Shown: positions 5,071-6,441 of the stretch, piece by piece | How the letters are laid out: each line of letters opens with the position of its first letter | Numbering within the stretch: the first letter of the stretch is position 1 | Source: Planctomycetota bacterium | Lineage (GTDB): Bacteria > Planctomycetota > Phycisphaerae > FEN-1346 | Reading direction: 5' to 3' | NCBI GenBank assembly: GCA_026387055.1 | Contig: JAPLML010000082.1 | Location: 1 to 6,441 of the forward strand | DNA: 6,441 nucleotides | The notes under the pieces: generated by a model | Databases searched by the model: none | What the model saw: the letters and a program-made list of their open reading frames with translations, nothing else | What the model was told of the DNA's origin: nothing | Translations under genes and position numbers: made by a program

Positions 5071-5144
5071 ATTTAGCCGCCCAGCTTGCTGGGCGCGTGT
5101 TGTTGGTACTTCGAGAACGCGCCCAGCAAGCTGGGCGGCTAAAT
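5071..5144 (-). repeat. 74-bp palindromic doublet element, inverted copy
   Basis: The first 28 bases (5071-5098) are the exact reverse complement of the last 28 (5117-5144), with an 18-base loop. Stems are GCCCAGC-TT-GCTGGGC and GCCCAGC-AA-GCTGGGC. The asymmetric linker reads GTGTTGTTGGTACTTCGAGA, which matches the linker of the other copies only after reverse complementing (GTGTTGTTGGCACGGCGAAA). This copy is therefore inserted in the opposite orientation. It lies in the murF-mraY junction, 26 bases after the murF stop. Confidence 0.88.
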
Positions 5145-5168
5145 GTTGCGTTTGCGGGCCCTTGCCGT

Positions 5169-6441
5169 TCATTTCGCATATCGCATGTCGCATTTCGCAT
5201 CGGCCAGGAGCGTTTCAACGACCCGTTCCATGTGAATCGCGTGCGAGCCCTTGACGAGGACAACGTCGCCGTCGCGGACGACTGCCGGAGCCATCGCCGC
5301 GGCCGCCGCCGAGTCCTCGAGGGTGGTCACGTTCCGGGCCTTCATCCCTGCCGCTACGGCCGCCTGGGCCGTCGCCCGCGACTCCGGGCCGGCGCAGATC
5401 AGGCGCGAGACCCGCGCCTCAACGATCGCCCGGCCCAGGGCCTCGTGCTCGGCCCGGCTGTCGGCGCCGAGCTCCCGCATGTCGCCCGCGAAGAAGACCT
5501 TGCGCCGCTCGGGCCAGAGGGCGAGCTGCGCCAGGGCCGCCCGCACGCTCAGGGGATTGGCGTTGTACGCATCATTCACAATGATCACGTCGCCGCGCTG
5601 CTCGACGCGCAGGCGCATCGGCGGCGGCTGAAACTCCCGCAGCGCCGCGGCCGATTCCTCCAGCGGCACGCCCGCCTCCCGCGCCGCCGCGGCCGCCGCC
5701 AGGGCCAGGAGCACCTGGTGCTCGCCGAGCACGGGCACCTCAAAGCCGATCTCGCTCACCGTGAACGAGACGGCCCGGTCGGTCTGGAGCACGTCTTCGG
5801 CCCGCAGGTCCGCCTGGGCGTGGATACCGACCGTGACCACGCGCCCGCGGCACCGCTTGGCCATGGCCGCGACGCGCGGATCGTCGGCGTTCAGGATCGC
5901 CACGTCCTCCGGGCCGAGGGCCTCGACCAGGGCGGCCTTCTCGCGGGCCACGCCGTCGATCGAGCCCAGCCCTTCCACGTGCACCTTGCCCACGACCGTC
6001 ACGATGCCGATGGTCGGCCGCGCGATCGACGCCAGGTGCGCAATCTCGCCCGGCGCGTTGGTGCCGAACTCGCAGAGGACGAACTCGTCGTCCTCCTCGG
6101 CCGCCAAGAGCGTCAGCGGCACGCCGATCTGGTTGTTGAAGCTGGCGGGGGGCTTGCGGCCCCGCAATCGCCGCATGAGGATCTGGCCCGCCATCTCCTT
6201 GACGGTCGTCTTGCCGCACGAGCCGGTGACGGCGATGACGGGGCACTTCAGTCGCCGCCGTGCCGCGCGGCCGAGGTCGGCCAGGGCCTCCCGCGTGTCT
6301 CTGACCACGACGACCGCCGCACCGCCGGCGGCCGCCGCCGACGGCACCTTATCCGGCCGGTCCACGATCAGGCACGCCGCGCCGCGCGCCAGGGCGCCTT
6401 CGAGGAAATCGTGGCCGTCGAACCGCTCGCCGCGAATGGCC
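5169..6441 (-). CDS. murF: UDP-N-acetylmuramoyl-tripeptide--D-alanyl-D-alanine ligase (MurF), 5' end outside window
   Basis: MurF is the cytoplasmic ATP-dependent ligase that adds D-Ala-D-Ala to UDP-MurNAc-tripeptide, completing the pentapeptide precursor used by MraY. The frame is open to the window edge, giving 423 visible residues of a family near 450. The first visible residues, AIRGERFDGHDFLEGALARG, match the MurF N-terminal domain, so the GTG at 6365-6363 is an internal valine and not the start. Motifs, numbered from the first visible residue: P-loop GSCGKTT (73-79), FNNQIGVP (101-108), CEFGTNAPGEIAHL (123-136), NDAYNANP (289-296), GDMRELG (319-325) and KGSHAIHMERVV (397-408). The C-terminal KCDMRYAK (416-423) is encoded by a 7-base tandem repeat and looks like a tail added by that repeat. 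The stop is TGA at 5171-5169. Confidence 0.97.
   Translation of the reverse strand, partial: AIRGERFDGHDFLEGALARGAACLIVDRPDKVPSAAAAGGAAVVVVRDTREALADLGRAARRRLKCPVIAVTGSCGKTTVKEMAGQILMRRLRGRKPPASFNNQIGVPLTLLAAEEDDEFVLCEFGTNAPGEIAHLASIARPTIGIVTVVGKVHVEGLGSIDGVAREKAALVEALGPEDVAILNADDPRVAAMAKRCRGRVVTVGIHAQADLRAEDVLQTDRAVSFTVSEIGFEVPVLGEHQVLLALAAAAAAREAGVPLEESAAALREFQPPPMRLRVEQRGDVIIVNDAYNANPLSVRAALAQLALWPERRKVFFAGDMRELGADSRAEHEALGRAIVEARVSRLICAGPESRATAQAAVAAGMKARNVTTLEDSAAAAAMAPAVVRDGDVVLVKGSHAIHMERVVETLLADAKCDMRYAK
5174..5201 (+). repeat. Heptanucleotide tandem repeat TCGCATN x4 in the murF 3' end
   Basis: TCGCATA, TCGCATG, TCGCATT and TCGCATC follow each other without gaps. Because the period is 7, each unit is read in a different frame; the last murF codons (about DAKCDMRYAK) come from it. 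It ends a few bases before the TGA. Confidence 0.8.

Noticed and set aside
6363..6365. GTG at 6365 as the murF start
   Set aside because: The same frame continues to the window edge with residues typical of the MurF N-terminal domain (RGERFDGHDF).

Overview
The window is GC-rich and carries a fragment of a bacterial division and cell-wall (dcw) cluster. All genes lie on the minus strand. In transcription order (right to left) they are murF (5' end cut by the window edge), mraY, ftsW, murG and murC (3' end cut by the window edge). Together they cover the end of cytoplasmic precursor synthesis (MurC, MurF), transfer to the lipid carrier (MraY, lipid I), addition of GlcNAc (MurG, lipid II) and septal polymerisation (FtsW). 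murD, which often sits between mraY and ftsW, is absent from that position. The GC-rich, repeat-laden intergenic DNA and spaced-out cluster suggest an uncultured environmental lineage. Planctomycetota is my best guess, at low to moderate confidence.

The genes look intact, but the four junctions between them (about 190-290, 275, 380 and 210 bases) are far longer than usual for this cluster, and all are filled with palindromic DNA. The main element is a 74-bp doublet. Two hairpin arms point in opposite directions, outer ends read ATTTAGCCGCC / GGCGGCTAAAT, and a short asymmetric linker contains CCAACAACACGCG. There are complete copies at 548-621, 1934-2007, 2033-2106, 2132-2205 and (inverted) 5071-5144. 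Solo or variant arms lie at 489-522 and 3534-3564, and a paralogue with a different stem but a similar linker lies at 632-703. Three copies upstream of murG form a strict 99-bp tandem array. The mraY-ftsW junction carries a second repeat design, built from TTTAGCCG / CGGCTAAA blocks, that folds into a large hairpin. Repeats reach or overlap the 3' end of murG, ftsW, mraY and murF.

The most interesting single object is the leader of mraY (4891-5024, minus strand). It has a 12-bp closing helix, three internal helices and very short junctions, which is the architecture of a compact four-way-junction RNA. The 3' strand of the closing helix can instead pair with the mraY Shine-Dalgarno region, so the element could be a translational switch. 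I do not recognise it as a known riboswitch class.

murC has its own apparent sigma-70 promoter (TTGACA, 17 bases, TACACT) just before its start, so it need not depend on read-through across the repeats between murG and murC.
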